Assembly (NCBI RefSeq): GCF_902459465.1
Contig: NC_047078.1
Span: 1,532,691 to 1,596,690, forward strand
DNA: 64,000 bases
DNA from: Asterias rubens
Lineage: Eukaryota; Echinodermata; Asteroidea; Forcipulatida; Asteriidae
Direction: 5' to 3'
Part shown: positions 11,323 to 22,033 of the stretch, piece after piece
Numbering within the stretch: the stretch's first letter is position 1
How the letters are laid out: every line of letters begins with the position of its first letter
Made by a program: the position numbers and the translations under genes
The notes under the pieces: model-generated
Database searches by the model: none
Seen by the model: only the letters and a program-made list of their open reading frames with translations
Told to the model about the DNA's origin: nothing

Positions 11323-11783
11323 AACAATCTAACAAACAAACAACAAACAACAAGTAACTCGCGTATTTGGGAATAATTTCTCGCTCGCTCTATTAATACT
11401 AATGGAGTCATTTGTTCTGTAAATCGTTACATAGACATGACACTGTTTTGTAAAACAGCGCATTCTCTCCCGCCATACCCGTCAACTATGTCACCCTTTT
11501 GCCGTCAAAAGAGTCAACCACAAGCTTTTTTAGACCCACATTCAATTGTTATAATAATTATGATAGTGTGATCTTGTGGCCAGTGCCAGTCAATACTAAA
11601 GGGCATATACGTACAAAAGTAAGTAACATTAAAATTCGTAGGTGTTTTACACAGACCAAAGTGATAATTACATTACCCTGAATCAAAACAACTATACACA
11701 CTACCGACAACTCTATATAGTCTATATGAGACCTATTAAGTTTCAATTAACAATGTATCTGTATCCAATCATACTGATCAAGA
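10938..11783. other. Transposon spacer with C- and A-runs
   Basis: Contains a poly-C run (about 11258-11272) and an A-run (about 11287-11320). A minus-strand acceptor-like TTTCTATTAG at about 11040 could serve an upstream 5' intron of the transposase, but no phase joins the TIR exon to the transposase frame. Confidence 0.5.
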
Positions 11784-12319
11784 TTGAAAAACTTACCAAC
11801 ACGGTCATCATCAGATACGTCAGGTTTACTTGCGTCGCTGCCCTCCGCCATCTTGAAGCAAAGTGTTGTTGTGAGGGGATCGCTTACGCATGCGTGCAGC
11901 GCCATTTCATGCCTTAGTTAAACCGTGCGAACGCATTACTAATTCGTTCGAACGAATTGCTAATTCGTTCGAACGGATTACTAATTCGTTCGAACGGATT
12001 ATTAAACCGTGCGAACGGATTACTAATTCGTTCGAACGGATTACTAATTCGTTCGAACGGATTATTAAACCGTGCGAACGGATTACTAATTCGTTCAAAC
12101 GGATTGCTAATTCGTTCGAACGGATAACTAAACCGTGCGAACGGATTATTAATTCGTTCGAACGGATTACTAAACCGTGCGAACGGATTATTAATTCGTT
12201 CGAACGGATTACTAAACCGTGCGAACGGATTATTAATTCGTTCGAACGGATTACTAAACCGTGCGAACGAATTAGCCACTGCATATTTTTTTCTTTCCAC
12301 TGTCCCTTCCTGGGCTCCG
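11784..12319 (-). repeat. Right long TIR with 21-bp tandem array
   Basis: Inverted counterpart of the left TIR: exon-like segment 11797-11851, unique stretch with GATCGCTTACGCATGCGTGC, then about 17 units of 21 bp (11925-12275) carrying TTCGTTCGAACGG or CCGTGCGAACGG, then terminus. It has more units and a different variant order from the left arm. Confidence 0.85.
11797..11851 (-). other. Mirror first exon inside the right TIR
   Basis: ATG at 11851 opens 18 codons, MAEGSDASKPDVSDDDRV, ending in phase 1 at a GTAAGT donor (11796-11791). It matches the left TIR exon but differs by substitutions and a 6-nt in-frame insertion. No stop has appeared. A downstream phase-compatible exon was not found. 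Confidence 0.6.
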
Positions 12320-12328
12320 TAGATTTAT

Positions 12329-12680
12329 CAAGTCAGGATGGTTCTTTTACAAAAACACAACACCATCATCGGTATAGGGTCACAAATGACCTGCCTAATG
12401 TCACATTGAACAACTCAAATCCTTCCCTCAGCTCTCTTGAGTTGTGTTCATCCTTGAACCCCTTTCACAAAGAACATTTATCATGGTGCCGCCATCTTGA
12501 TTTTGCTCCCATTCAAATCAAAGCAATCAAACCGAGGCTGGAAGGAGAAACAGTCTGGTTCCCTTTTGTACAATGAGTAATAGTATATTTTATTGCAAAG
12601 GAAACGAGGTACATGACCAAGATGGTGACAGCATGATAATGGTCTTTTGTTGCATTGGAAAAAAATACCATGTTAGCCTT
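12329..12680. repeat. Host repeat, right flank of the transposon
   Basis: CTTTTACAAAAACACAACACC, the GGTATAGGGTCACAAATGA block and TTGCATTGGAAAAAAATACC match 24120-24300, and in part 30611-30744. It overlaps the TRIM 3' UTR. Confidence 0.75.
12589..12594 (-). terminator. Candidate polyA signal of the TRIM gene
   Basis: AATAAA on the minus strand, about 95 nt past the TRIM stop codon. It lies in the repeat-derived flank. Confidence 0.45.
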
Positions 12681-12688
12681 ACAGCTAA

Positions 12689-15600
12689 TTAGGTAACGTA
12701 GTTGACTGATACCCTATGGTAAAGTTGTACTTTTGCATCGTCTACTACTGCTAGGTGTTGCCCATCTTCCGTGAATGTGATTCCCCTTGGTCGACGCAGA
12801 CCTTGAAAAATACAGGAGATGAACTTCCCATCACTATCATAACGATGGATATGACCAGAACCAGGGTCAAGGTTGGTAACTGCCACGTAGATAGCGGAGC
12901 CGTCGCAGCATACGCCCCTGCAGTAGTCCACAGGCTGACCATTCATGGTGGGTTTGATGGTGACAAGGGTAGCACCTTGGTCATCGATAACAATAACTTG
13001 GTTGCCAGTACTGACAACTATTCTGTCATTGCAGTCAGTGGCCAAGAACCGCGGTGACTTCGGCAGTGATATACGTGTAGTGTGTATTAGCTCACCAGCA
13101 GGACGGTGTATTAAGGTTATCGCGTTCTCTGTGGAATGTCCTACCAGAATAGTACCGTCTTTCTTCATACAAATGCACGTGTATCCATTGAGAAAATCAA
13201 GATATCCTCTAAAGAGACAATTGCAAAAGAAATTATACGATGGTTAAAAAAAAATTACTTATTTCATTCCATCGAAATTATGTTTCCTTAGCTTCGATAT
13301 CAACGTCTCCCTGCTCCCTTGAAACAATTCAATAAAGGTTTAATTTAATTAAAAAGCAACAATGTGGACCCTGACACCCCCACCGAAAATCAACAATACA
13401 AAGCAAACAAAAAGACACATTAGCAGGCTGTTTTAGTTCTACGGCGATCTCGTAATATTAATTGAAAATTAAAAAGGCATCAGTAGTCGCTAAAATAATT
13501 CGTTCCTTCGAGTTGTTATTTTAGGGAACGAATTATTTAATGTAATTTCAATTCAATTAAATTCAATGCACGACATAAGATAAACAGCCTTAGTTTGATG
13601 TGCTTTCCGTCCTGGTATTGACGCTTGCCAAAAGGTTGCCTAGTTTACCGGAACCAGTCTGATCGATCCGCTGATAGTGGAAAATTGCGTCAATCTGAGG
13701 TGGGACATAATTACTTTTTAAAATGGTCAAATCTTGGTCGATGATTGGAAATAAAGACAGAAAGTCACATTCTGAGCCTTTGTTTGTTTGGGCGTGGCTG
13801 ATATCAAATGAGCAAAGTTTATTTCGAGGAAAACAATTTGCATTTTGGGGGAAGGACTTTTTTTTAAGGGAACGAAATGATTTCGAAGAAAAAACAGTAT
13901 ATAAGGGGGATGAAAATATTATATTGAGAGAACGCAGTTAATTGAGTATAAAAACATGTTTTACTTTTTCCTACTCGTTTCGTCTATCTTTCCATCAAGG
14001 AATGGATGAAGCTGAGAGGTTGTTGTGAAATCCTCATTGTAGATCTGGACACATCCACTCTGATAATCAGCCACCATTAAGCCATTGCGAAAAGATGCTA
14101 TGCCATTTTGACCAACTGACATAAGAAAACAAATAGAATAAAAACCCTGTAATGATTACATGAAAATCTAGCAGACTTTTTTTTAATTCGTGAGTCCAAT
14201 TGGTAATTCGTTCAGCAATCAAACCCACACCACCCTCGCAGTCGGGAGCAGACAACATGTCGACCATGAAAATAATGTCAGAGCACATTTTTGAAGAGTA
14301 ATTTTTTCTTTTTTGTTGGTTTGTCCCCCCCCCCCCGTCACGTCTTTGGCACAAAGATTGTAATTGCAAACGTCATTGCATCTTTGTTTCACACAAGCTA
14401 TTCGAAGCCCTCCTGTTGAGATATTGAAATAACATGTTTTCATCGGAACACTTACTTCCCTTCATTGGAATAGTTTTCTCAAGTTTACCATCAGTTCTGC
14501 AGATAGCCAATTTTCCATCACGTGAACGTCGGGTGATGGCGGTAGTTACTGCAAGTCTGTCACCTGGCAGAGATGCTATATCACAAAAAGACTCCATCCT
14601 CTTCCTCGTCCACGTCCTATGACGCCTGAGTTCACGACGCGGCTCCCACTTAGTTCCGATCTCCAGGTTGCCTAGTATAATAGAACCAGTCTGATCGAGG
14701 CGCTGATAGTGAAAACTTGCGTCAATCTGAGGTGGGACTTTATTACTTTTTAAGAAAGTCAAATCTTGGTCGATGATTGGAAATAAAGACAGAAAGTCAC
14801 TATCTGAGCCTTTGTTTGTGACATCTCTTGCGATGGTCAGCGTATCTTGCTTCCTCTGAAGCAAAGATTGCATTGTTTTTATTTGTTCGTCAAATGCTGT
14901 GCTGCGATCCTCCTTTAGGACCCGGATCTCTCGCAGAATTCGGTCTTCTTCGGCTTTCACTTTGTCCCTCGCCAAATCTGCTCCCTTCTTCACCTCTTGC
15001 ACTGTTTGTGAAACTTTCCTTTCAAATTGTTGCTGAGCTTTGCATGCAAGATCTAAACATTCTTTAACATGTTTGATTTCATTGGTAATTGTGGGAAATA
15101 GTTCTTTAAAACCCCTCTTATATTTGGAAGAAGCTGATGCGCAATCAATGTACCGATGCTCGGGTTTGCAATGGTTTACAACAGTGCAGACGTGACAAAT
15201 CAAGACATGACACGTCTCACAGTAAAATCGATTGATCTCACCCTTGTGCGTGTTGCATGTATACTCCTTTTGTACCTCTGGTAGGGTAACCTTTCCCTTG
15301 CGAACATCTTCCAAGGTTCCGACTGTGTGATCAGCTGAAACTTTGCTTCGCCTGTGAATGTTCATGCAGCCCTGGCAGATATTCTGAGAGCAGTTTAAAC
15401 AATGATGTGTAACCTCGTTCTCAGTACATAATTCACATGTGCGTCGTGCTTTGTCTGATAGTTTGGCAACCTTCTCCTGGAGCTCGACTTTTTCCCTCAA
15501 TGTTATTATGAACCCATTGGTCTTGAGGCCACTGATGCCCCCTGGCACTGGTAGTCGTATCTTTTGCCGACACAATGGACAAGGTTTTACAACATCGTTG

Positions 15601-15740
15601 CCATAGTATTGAACCAAACATTTTTCACAGAAGCTGTGTACGCAACTGAGGATTTTGGGATGTGTGTACCGTTCAAAACAGATACCACATTCCAAAAAGT
15701 CTTTACCAATTTCCTTGAGTACTGCAGATGCACTCGCCAT
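12689..15740 (-). CDS. TRIM/RBCC protein with C-terminal beta-propeller (3 exons)
   Basis: Exons 15740-14456, 14115-13965 and 13208-12689 join in phase 1 then phase 2 to give 651 aa. A 5' UTR acceptor (TTCTGCTAG) precedes the ATG. RING finger, residues 18-57: C18, C21, C33, H35, C38, C41, C54 and C57 are all present. B-box 1 runs from about C102 to H138. B-box 2 runs from about C162 to 202. A coiled coil follows to about 330. The C-terminal 270 residues have NHL/SMP-30-like blades (GQNGIASFRNGLMVADY, GSAIYVAVTNLDPGSGHIHRYDSDGKF, RPRGITFTEDGQHLAVVDD). It probably acts as a cytosolic RING E3 ubiquitin ligase with a propeller for substrate or RNA binding, like TRIM56, TRIM71 and related expansions in echinoderms; orthology is not assigned. 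The gene ends about 360 bp from the large transposon. Confidence 0.9.
13634..13788 (-). pseudogene. Decayed duplicate of TRIM exon 1 sequence in intron 2
   Basis: About 155 bp match 14666-14819, the TRIM segment that encodes roughly GSDSDFLSLFPIIDQD through SIILGN. Indels and substitutions are present and no splice sites flank it. The neighbouring ORF (13723-13941 +) is antisense to this remnant and not a gene. Confidence 0.75.
14325..14338. repeat. C-run in TRIM intron 1
   Basis: A run of more than 10 C follows a T-rich stretch. Low complexity. Confidence 0.6.
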
Positions 15741-15884
15741 TTTACCTAGCAGAAAAAAATAAAAATAGAAACTAGATTATTTGAGCAACCAAAGAAAATT
15801 AATGAACATTTGACCCGGATCTTGATCTCGTGGTGGCCGACTTATCCCGGGTCAGTTTTCACACATAATCTCCCAGCTAAACAT

Positions 15885-16705
15885 GTAAACATTGGCCCAA
15901 CGTTGGCAAACGTACACATTTTTGGTAGGGCAACCGTTGACAAGTGACGTTTGTTAATACGGCACAAAAATATACGGCACAACAATTCCCGACGTTGGCA
16001 TAACCTAAGGATGCAGACGTTAGGTTGCCCGTATTATAAATACGTTGAGCCAACGTTGGAAATTTACATGTTATACTCCACAACATTTCCCGACGTTGGC
16101 ACAACCGTAAGACGCCGATGTTAGGTTGCCCACATTATAACTACGTTATGCTAACGTTGGAAATCGACATGTTATACGACTCAAGAATTCCCGACGTTGG
16201 CATTCTAAGGATTCAGACGTTAGGTTGCCCGTATTATAACTACGTTGAGCGAACGTTGGAAAGTCACCTACTATACTGCACAACATTTTCCGACGTTGGC
16301 ACAACCTAAGGATGCAGACATTAGGTTACCCGTGTTTTAACTACGTTGAGCCAACGTTGGAAATTGACCGGTTATTACTGCACAACATTTCCTGTCGTTA
16401 GCTCAACCTATGGATGCAGACATTAGGTTGCCCGTTCTATATCTAAATGAGCCAACGTTGAAAAACGACATGTTTCACTGCATAACATTTCCCGACGTTG
16501 GCACAACCCATATTAGACGACGTTAAGTTGCCCCTATCATAACTAAGTTGTGCCAACGTTGTAATTCTGACTGTTGTATTTCATACTGTTTACAAACGTC
16601 AGTACAACGTTTAAAAACTGACTCCGACCTTCCCAACGTCTGTTCAACGTTCGTTTTTTGATGCCGACTTTGCCGACGTTCACCGGTGTTGGCCCAACGC
16701 ACAGT
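15885..16705. repeat. Tandem array of about 100-bp units rich in GACGTTGGC
   Basis: Units begin at about 15989, 16089, 16189, 16288, 16388 and 16489 with TTCCCGACGTTGGCACAACC. Each carries a paired GAGCCAACGTTGGAAA about 60 bp on, so each unit also has internal inverted symmetry. Outer edges (TTGGCCCAACGTTGG and GTTGGCCCAACGCACAGTG) are more diverged. The CAC(T)GTG-like right edge suggests it is the interior of a CACTG-ended element, as at 22034 (inference). Confidence 0.75.
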
Positions 16706-18025
16706 GGGCCAGGTCAAGGTCAAACCGCGCCAAAATAGGCAACTGGTGATTGTTTCAAAAATCAGTACTTCCATGTTGTTATTGTTCTTAATAGTCCAGG
16801 GGTATGTTAAAAGAAAGAATTAATGAAAAAAATACTCTTTAAAATTAGGGTTATGACTTTATTTAGACAAAAAATCGTAACAAAGTGCGGCAAAACCGTT
16901 GAACTTAATGGGTATTTTAACTTGCGACCCTGAACGGCTCATGAAAGATAATGCCATGAAAACTAACATGAAAAATAATCAGTTTAATTTCTGTTTACTG
17001 TTTGAAAAGGTCCGATAAATCCCATAAAATGCCTCCTAGTTTTCATTTATTTCAATCAGAGACGTAGGAAATATAAAATGCCGCCGATTGCCGCTTTAAT
17101 TCTAACTTTTTTCAGTAGCCTGAACCTTCAGGAACAGTCTAAAACCAAATTTGGTTGCGACATTTTGCGACTTTGGAAATTATTCAATTTTGAAGTTGTA
17201 TACCCCTAGGAGAAACGCCTGTTTTGACTCAACCACCTGTAACGACAGTGTGTGTGTCAGCGGCCATATTTCTCTGTTTAGCATCAAAGAAAGACCACCC
17301 TTTATGAGTACCGCCTTTAGAAACCCTTATGAAAACACACTTTGCATCGCAAAACATTTGTTCACGAACTGTTTCTTTGATATGCCAAGGGGAAAAAATG
17401 AACAAAAGGATATTAGTAGTTATTAAACTCTTGCCGACCAATCACGATTCAGCACTATGGTGACGTCATAGATCTTTAAAACCATGACCATCAAATTCTA
17501 CGTATCAGAAAACCCCTTACAACCAACTTTCCATCATAAATATGTTTAAATATAATGTTCACCAAAAATATGTTGAGATATAATTTTGGCACACTTTAAT
17601 TCAATTCTGGCCAACTGTGCAACGTATGCATGATAGCTGGGCTGTTTCAACATGACTATGGATGTGTCCAAATGACAGAATCACAATTAAACTTAAAACG
17701 ACTCTCCAGATTAGACTGACCTGGAAGGGGTCGAACCCCCTGTGATCAAGAAATAGGGTCAGTAAGTCTACTGACCCGTGAGTGTCCCTTTTCGTACTAT
17801 GTATGTAACTATAGTTACACCCAAAAGCTAAAAAAACACGACTACAAGTTTTTAAAGTTTAACTGCCTCAATATTTTCATGTTCTACCTCTACCCGTTGA
17901 CTCAATAATAATAATAATGGAGTCAAAATAAAATGGCAATAAAGAAATGCGTCTCTGAAATTAATTTAAAAAAATAGAGAAAAAAAGCAGCAAAAGCACA
18001 TGTTATATTCTACAGATTGCGCCTT
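16706..18025. other. No gene recognised
   Basis: AT-rich sequence without coding or repeat features I can support. An (ATA)n-like run lies near 17905-17918. Confidence 0.45.
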
Positions 18026-20315
18026 AGTACAGCTAAGCCACCATCCATCGCTAGAAATGGGCCTAATGGGATTTATTTAGGGGTCAGTTAATAGTCGACA
18101 GCTGTAGCCATTGCCTACCCGGAGCCAAGATTGTCAGTCGGCTACGATGAACGTCGACGCAGCAGTTGGTTTTAGTATTTTCGTAATAATTGCAGACTTG
18201 ACGCGAATAATCATCTTGTATGTATCACGTCCCCAGCTATTATTACCATGCACGGTATCAATATATGAATTTCAAGCAAAAGACTTACCAGAAAAGAGCA
18301 AAATAGTCTTGAGGAAGAAAAATTGCTGCAACTATTGCGGGTAGAATGGCAGTAGTCTGGTATGAGTTCCCAGTGGGCGTATCTGTTGTGTACAGGTGTG
18401 AGAGGTGAGAACACTATCTGCACCTAGCTCTTTTTCAAAATGCTTGTGGACAAGTCGTAATGTTTGTCGGGCTGATAGCATACCTTACTCTCCCTGCGAC
18501 TCTTGACATGATCGTTGTATCGAGACTACTTGCTCGCAAGATTACTGCTGTTGCGACTACGTCCCCAGCAGTCTCGCGCGAAATCAGTTTTCCCGCGAGA
18601 AAGTATAGTCTTCCCTGCGGACAACAGCAGTGTCGCGAGACTGATGAGTAAACAATAGTTTTTTTCTTGATGATTGAATGAATGATTGGGTTGGCTTGGC
18701 AAAATTGATATTTTATAATATAATAAATAAGCAATTAAAAACTGCATGATTGTGTTTTTGTAAAACTAAGAGGGAAGACCCATCATGTCATGTTTGTAAA
18801 CTACTACCTAAAAGTAATGACATGCTAGGCAGAAACCTTTTGTTTTAATTTAAGAAACAAACAAACTCTCCACGTATTGCACATGTCTATGTGTACGCGA
18901 GATGGGGAACAATCACAACAACACTCAGTCACCCCTCGAAGAAAAAATGATACGGCCCGACTAGCACGGACGTCAAACAAGACTCATTTTGCCGATATCC
19001 AGAGATAGTTATGAAAATAACAGAAATCTTATAATATATCATCTATATCTATACTGAACAATTTAGTTTTGAGCCATTTAATCAGTAAAAAACAAACCAT
19101 GAAGGGAAAAAACTAACACCGATCCAGCGAGCTTCAGTTTCTGCGAAATGAATGCGTGGTCTGATCTAGTTCCCCGTTCAACCTACGTTATACGCGGGTT
19201 TATAAGAGAATACACGGAGCCAGACTATAGAAGCACGTTGCATATTGTAATCGGGTCATGTCTTAGAAGAGAAACGTTGCATGATTGGAAGCAAAAAAAG
19301 CCCCTTTTTCCCCATGTCCAATCAGAATGATTCTTATATGAGTGGAAAGGAAATTGTATGTAGTTTATTCAGAAGTGCGAGTTGAATCTGTGGGACAAAA
19401 GGAACGACTGTGCCGTATAATTCAGTGAGGCAACCCACCGGAAAATGGTCAATAATCGTGTTGACCTCCATTGACTTTGCCGATTTTGAAGTTTTACACC
19501 CCGTTTTTGATTGAAAAAAGCCCTTTTTTCCCGAACATAATAAATATTAAAAAAATAACCATATGAAAGGTAATACTTTGAACTTTGAAATGCGTAGCGA
19601 GTTGGTGAGAAACCTAGACATACTTTCCATTTACTCGAGAAAGTTTTCAGTTAGGGGTCTTTTTGAGTGTCATTTTCCTACGCTGAGCGTGGTGACACGG
19701 AGCTCAGTGAGCAGATGCGCGCAAGTTGTTCATATGAGTCGCATGAAAAGTTTATCACTTAGTCTGTTTCTCGTTTTCCTTTCACGCACACCGCGGCCAA
19801 TTCATTAACAGCGCCCGCACCGACTCACCGAAAAACGTCTTGCACCAAGACTACGTATCACTACAAACATTGGAACTCTTAGTTAGTTTAATATTAACTG
19901 TAACTGATAAGACAGTCTACTTCAGAATGTTTCAGACCCATATTCACAAGAATTGTTCAGGCACAATCTCAGCCACCATTGTTTACCCAACATGTGCTTG
20001 TGGATTTATAATGTAAACGTTGATGCATTGTTTATGGAGTTGGTATCGCCGTTGAATTTACTCCCAGGTTCAAAGTCTTCTCATAATATTGCAAGCGCAA
20101 ACATCGCAACATTACAAACGTGCCTGTTCAAAGTTCTCTTGGTGATTCTGCTGATGTAACTCAAAAGAATTGCCCTTGATAATGCTACGGAAATAGAAAT
20201 GGAGGCCTATAACCTGAATGCAAACATTAAACGTAACTGAAACATAGATGCTGCTTTTGAAAACTGGCTTCACTCCGTACGCATTCGATGTGTGTGCTTT
20301 CTATTCAGTACTATA
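18026..20315. repeat. Duplicated block A (partner 25112-26310)
   Basis: 18026-18632 and 19738-20315 match 25112-25710 and 25721-26310 nearly base for base. The 1.1 kb at 18633-19737 is present only here. Termini of the shared part contain CTTGTGGACAAGTCGTAATG (about 18447), related to the MITE at 63134. Open frames inside are short and not conserved between copies. Confidence 0.8.
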
Positions 20316-20391
20316 GTGCATCCATGTAGATCAAAGGTGCCCCAACCCCAATTCCAAAAAAGAACACACGTCATCACAACTGGTCCCACCC

Positions 20392-20640
20392 CAATTATTA
20401 TTATTGTTATTATTATTATTTATTCGACCAATACAAGGTACAACAAACAAGTTACAGTAGCACAAGACAGAACATTAACGGGAAAAAAAAAACAATTATG
20501 AAAAAGCAAGAAATAAGGAAAATAAATACAGAATTAAATAAAAGAATAAATAAGGTAAAATTAAATTAACTTAAATAAATTATTTGAAAAAGAAAACAAA
20601 AGCAAAACATAAACACAATAAGAGGGCGGCTGAGGGCGGA
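20392..20640 (-). mobile_element. Probable LINE 3' tail fragment
   Basis: A TTATTATTA-rich run followed by TTATTCGACCAATACAAGG and A-rich sequence looks like the minus-strand 3' end of a non-LTR element. No coding region remains. Confidence 0.4.
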
Positions 20641-20944
20641 GCATGCAGGAGGAAAACAGAACCAAATGGGAACGACAACCAGAAGGGATAAAAAACAAAG
20701 ACAAATCATGCGGGTCAGGGGTAACAAAAGTAAACCAAATTACTGTTGCTCGGAAGCATGCTGCCCCACGCATGACCAACAAACACAATGAACAATTAGT
20801 GGAAATGGCTTCAATTTGTTTAGTAAGTTGATACACATGGTCATATTTCTGGGGTAATAGTTGTTACAGGTCCAATGTAATGCGCGGTATCAAACAGTAG
20901 GACTGCATTGACCCGGTTCACGTCACGTGATCACCACAACACCT

Positions 20945-21261
20945 AGTCTTGGTTCAAGACTCTCCTGGATTTGTCACAACAGGGCGCGCTATCACCCCCA
21001 ACGCGCTATCAACCACGAACCGCTATCGCCCGAGAACCGCTATCACAGGAGAGTCTTGGCACATTCGATAAATCTCCACCCCAAAAAGGGGCGGGCTCTG
21101 CGGGAACCCTACGCACGCACATTATGTTTCCCCCCGATTTTTGGGGGAGATTTAACGAATGTTCCAAGACTCTCCTGTGATAGCGGTTCGTGGTTGATAG
21201 CGCGTTGGGGGTGATAGCGCGCTTTCTTGTTACAAATCCAGGAGAGTCCTGAACCAAGACT
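20945..21261. mobile_element. Nested palindromic MITE, TIR AGTCTTGGTTCAAGACTCTC
   Basis: The outer arms pair (AGTCTTGGTTC..GAACCAAGACT with GCGCGCTATCACCCCCAACG). An inner palindrome (about 21046-21177) pairs GGAGAGTCTTGG with CCAAGACTCTCC around an AAAAAGGGGCGG core. It has only a related partner in duplicated block B. Confidence 0.75.
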
Positions 21262-21315
21262 ACACAACACCTCGTGGTTGTGATGGGAATCAATGCTTTA
21301 CAATGTATGCAACTT

Positions 21316-22033
21316 AGGCACGCATGTTAAGATCTCTGGTTTCGGCTTTTGACTCCCAGAATGGCGAGCTTGGAAGAGACCGACCGCTTGTAATGTTGGC
21401 GCTATTGGGAACATTGGCGTAGCCAGGGGTTAAAGGGTGGCAAACCTGCCCCCTCCCCCACCTCCCAGATGCCTCGCTCCAATCTTTCACCCTCATTTGA
21501 TAGAAAACTCTCAACTTTAGGTTCGATAATTAAGTAGTCCCCTTAAGTTATGTCTTAGCTTGCGCTTAACCCCAAATGCTCTTATAACTAATGCCACTTG
21601 GTGAATATATGTTGAGATCTCACTCAACTTTTGTTTGATACCAGGCACAGTCAAGTTTTTAAAATAAAAAGGGCGTTAACAATATATAGAGATACCTTTA
21701 AGTAAGGAAAACGTTGATTGACAGAATACATAGACAACGCATTTTATTACTTTGCTAAACGTTATACACATTTTGATACTCGTTTACAGATACTCTAATC
21801 ACCCGGATTAGGATTTACCCGGATTCTGTGTGTACGAAGGCCGGACACATTTACATGTCAGGTTAATCCGGAACATGTTTACAACTCGGATTCTGCGTTA
21901 GTTTTACCCATTCAAGGGTCACTTTGACACGTGTTCCGGGTCATACTGACCCAGAAATGGGTCAGTCCCCATCACGGGATCCGAAGATCCAGGGCAATTC
22001 TGACCCAGAGTCATTGAGATCGTATTGACAACA
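21316..22033. repeat. Repeat segment shared with 26325-27030 and 23372-23670
   Basis: GACTCCCAGAATGG(C)GAGC, CACCCTCATTTGATAGA and the GGGTCAGTCCCCATCACGGG region recur. The last 300 bp exist in three copies in the window. Confidence 0.75.

Larger units (their letters stand above)
3081..12319. mobile_element. Composite DNA transposon: long TIRs, HECT-like gene and integrase-like transposase
   Basis: TIRs of about 0.5 kb (3081-3568 and 11784-12319) begin CTAAGCCCGGGAAGGGACAG and CGGAGCCCAGGAAGGGACAG when read inward. TAGATTTAT flanks both ends (3071-3079, 12320-12328), a 9-bp duplication. The interrupted host repeat is uninterrupted at 24.08 and 30.59 kb. Inside are a HECT-like gene (+) and a DDE integrase-type transposase (-), facing each other from opposite TIRs. 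At least four MITEs are nested inside (3716, 7604, 8391, 9195), so the copy is not recent, yet both ORFs stay open. Superfamily is unresolved: an integrase-type core suggests IS3EU- or Ginger-like relatives, but I cannot confirm this and the 9-bp duplication does not clearly fit them. Confidence 0.8.

Noticed and set aside
11797-11851. Right-TIR exon as exon 1 of the transposase
   Set aside because: Its phase-1 donor does not join the transposase frame at either nearby acceptor (about 11040 or 11008); both run into stops or the wrong frame.
11890-12576. 228-codon ORF
   Set aside because: Most of it is the right TIR array; the rest runs through host repeat without domains.
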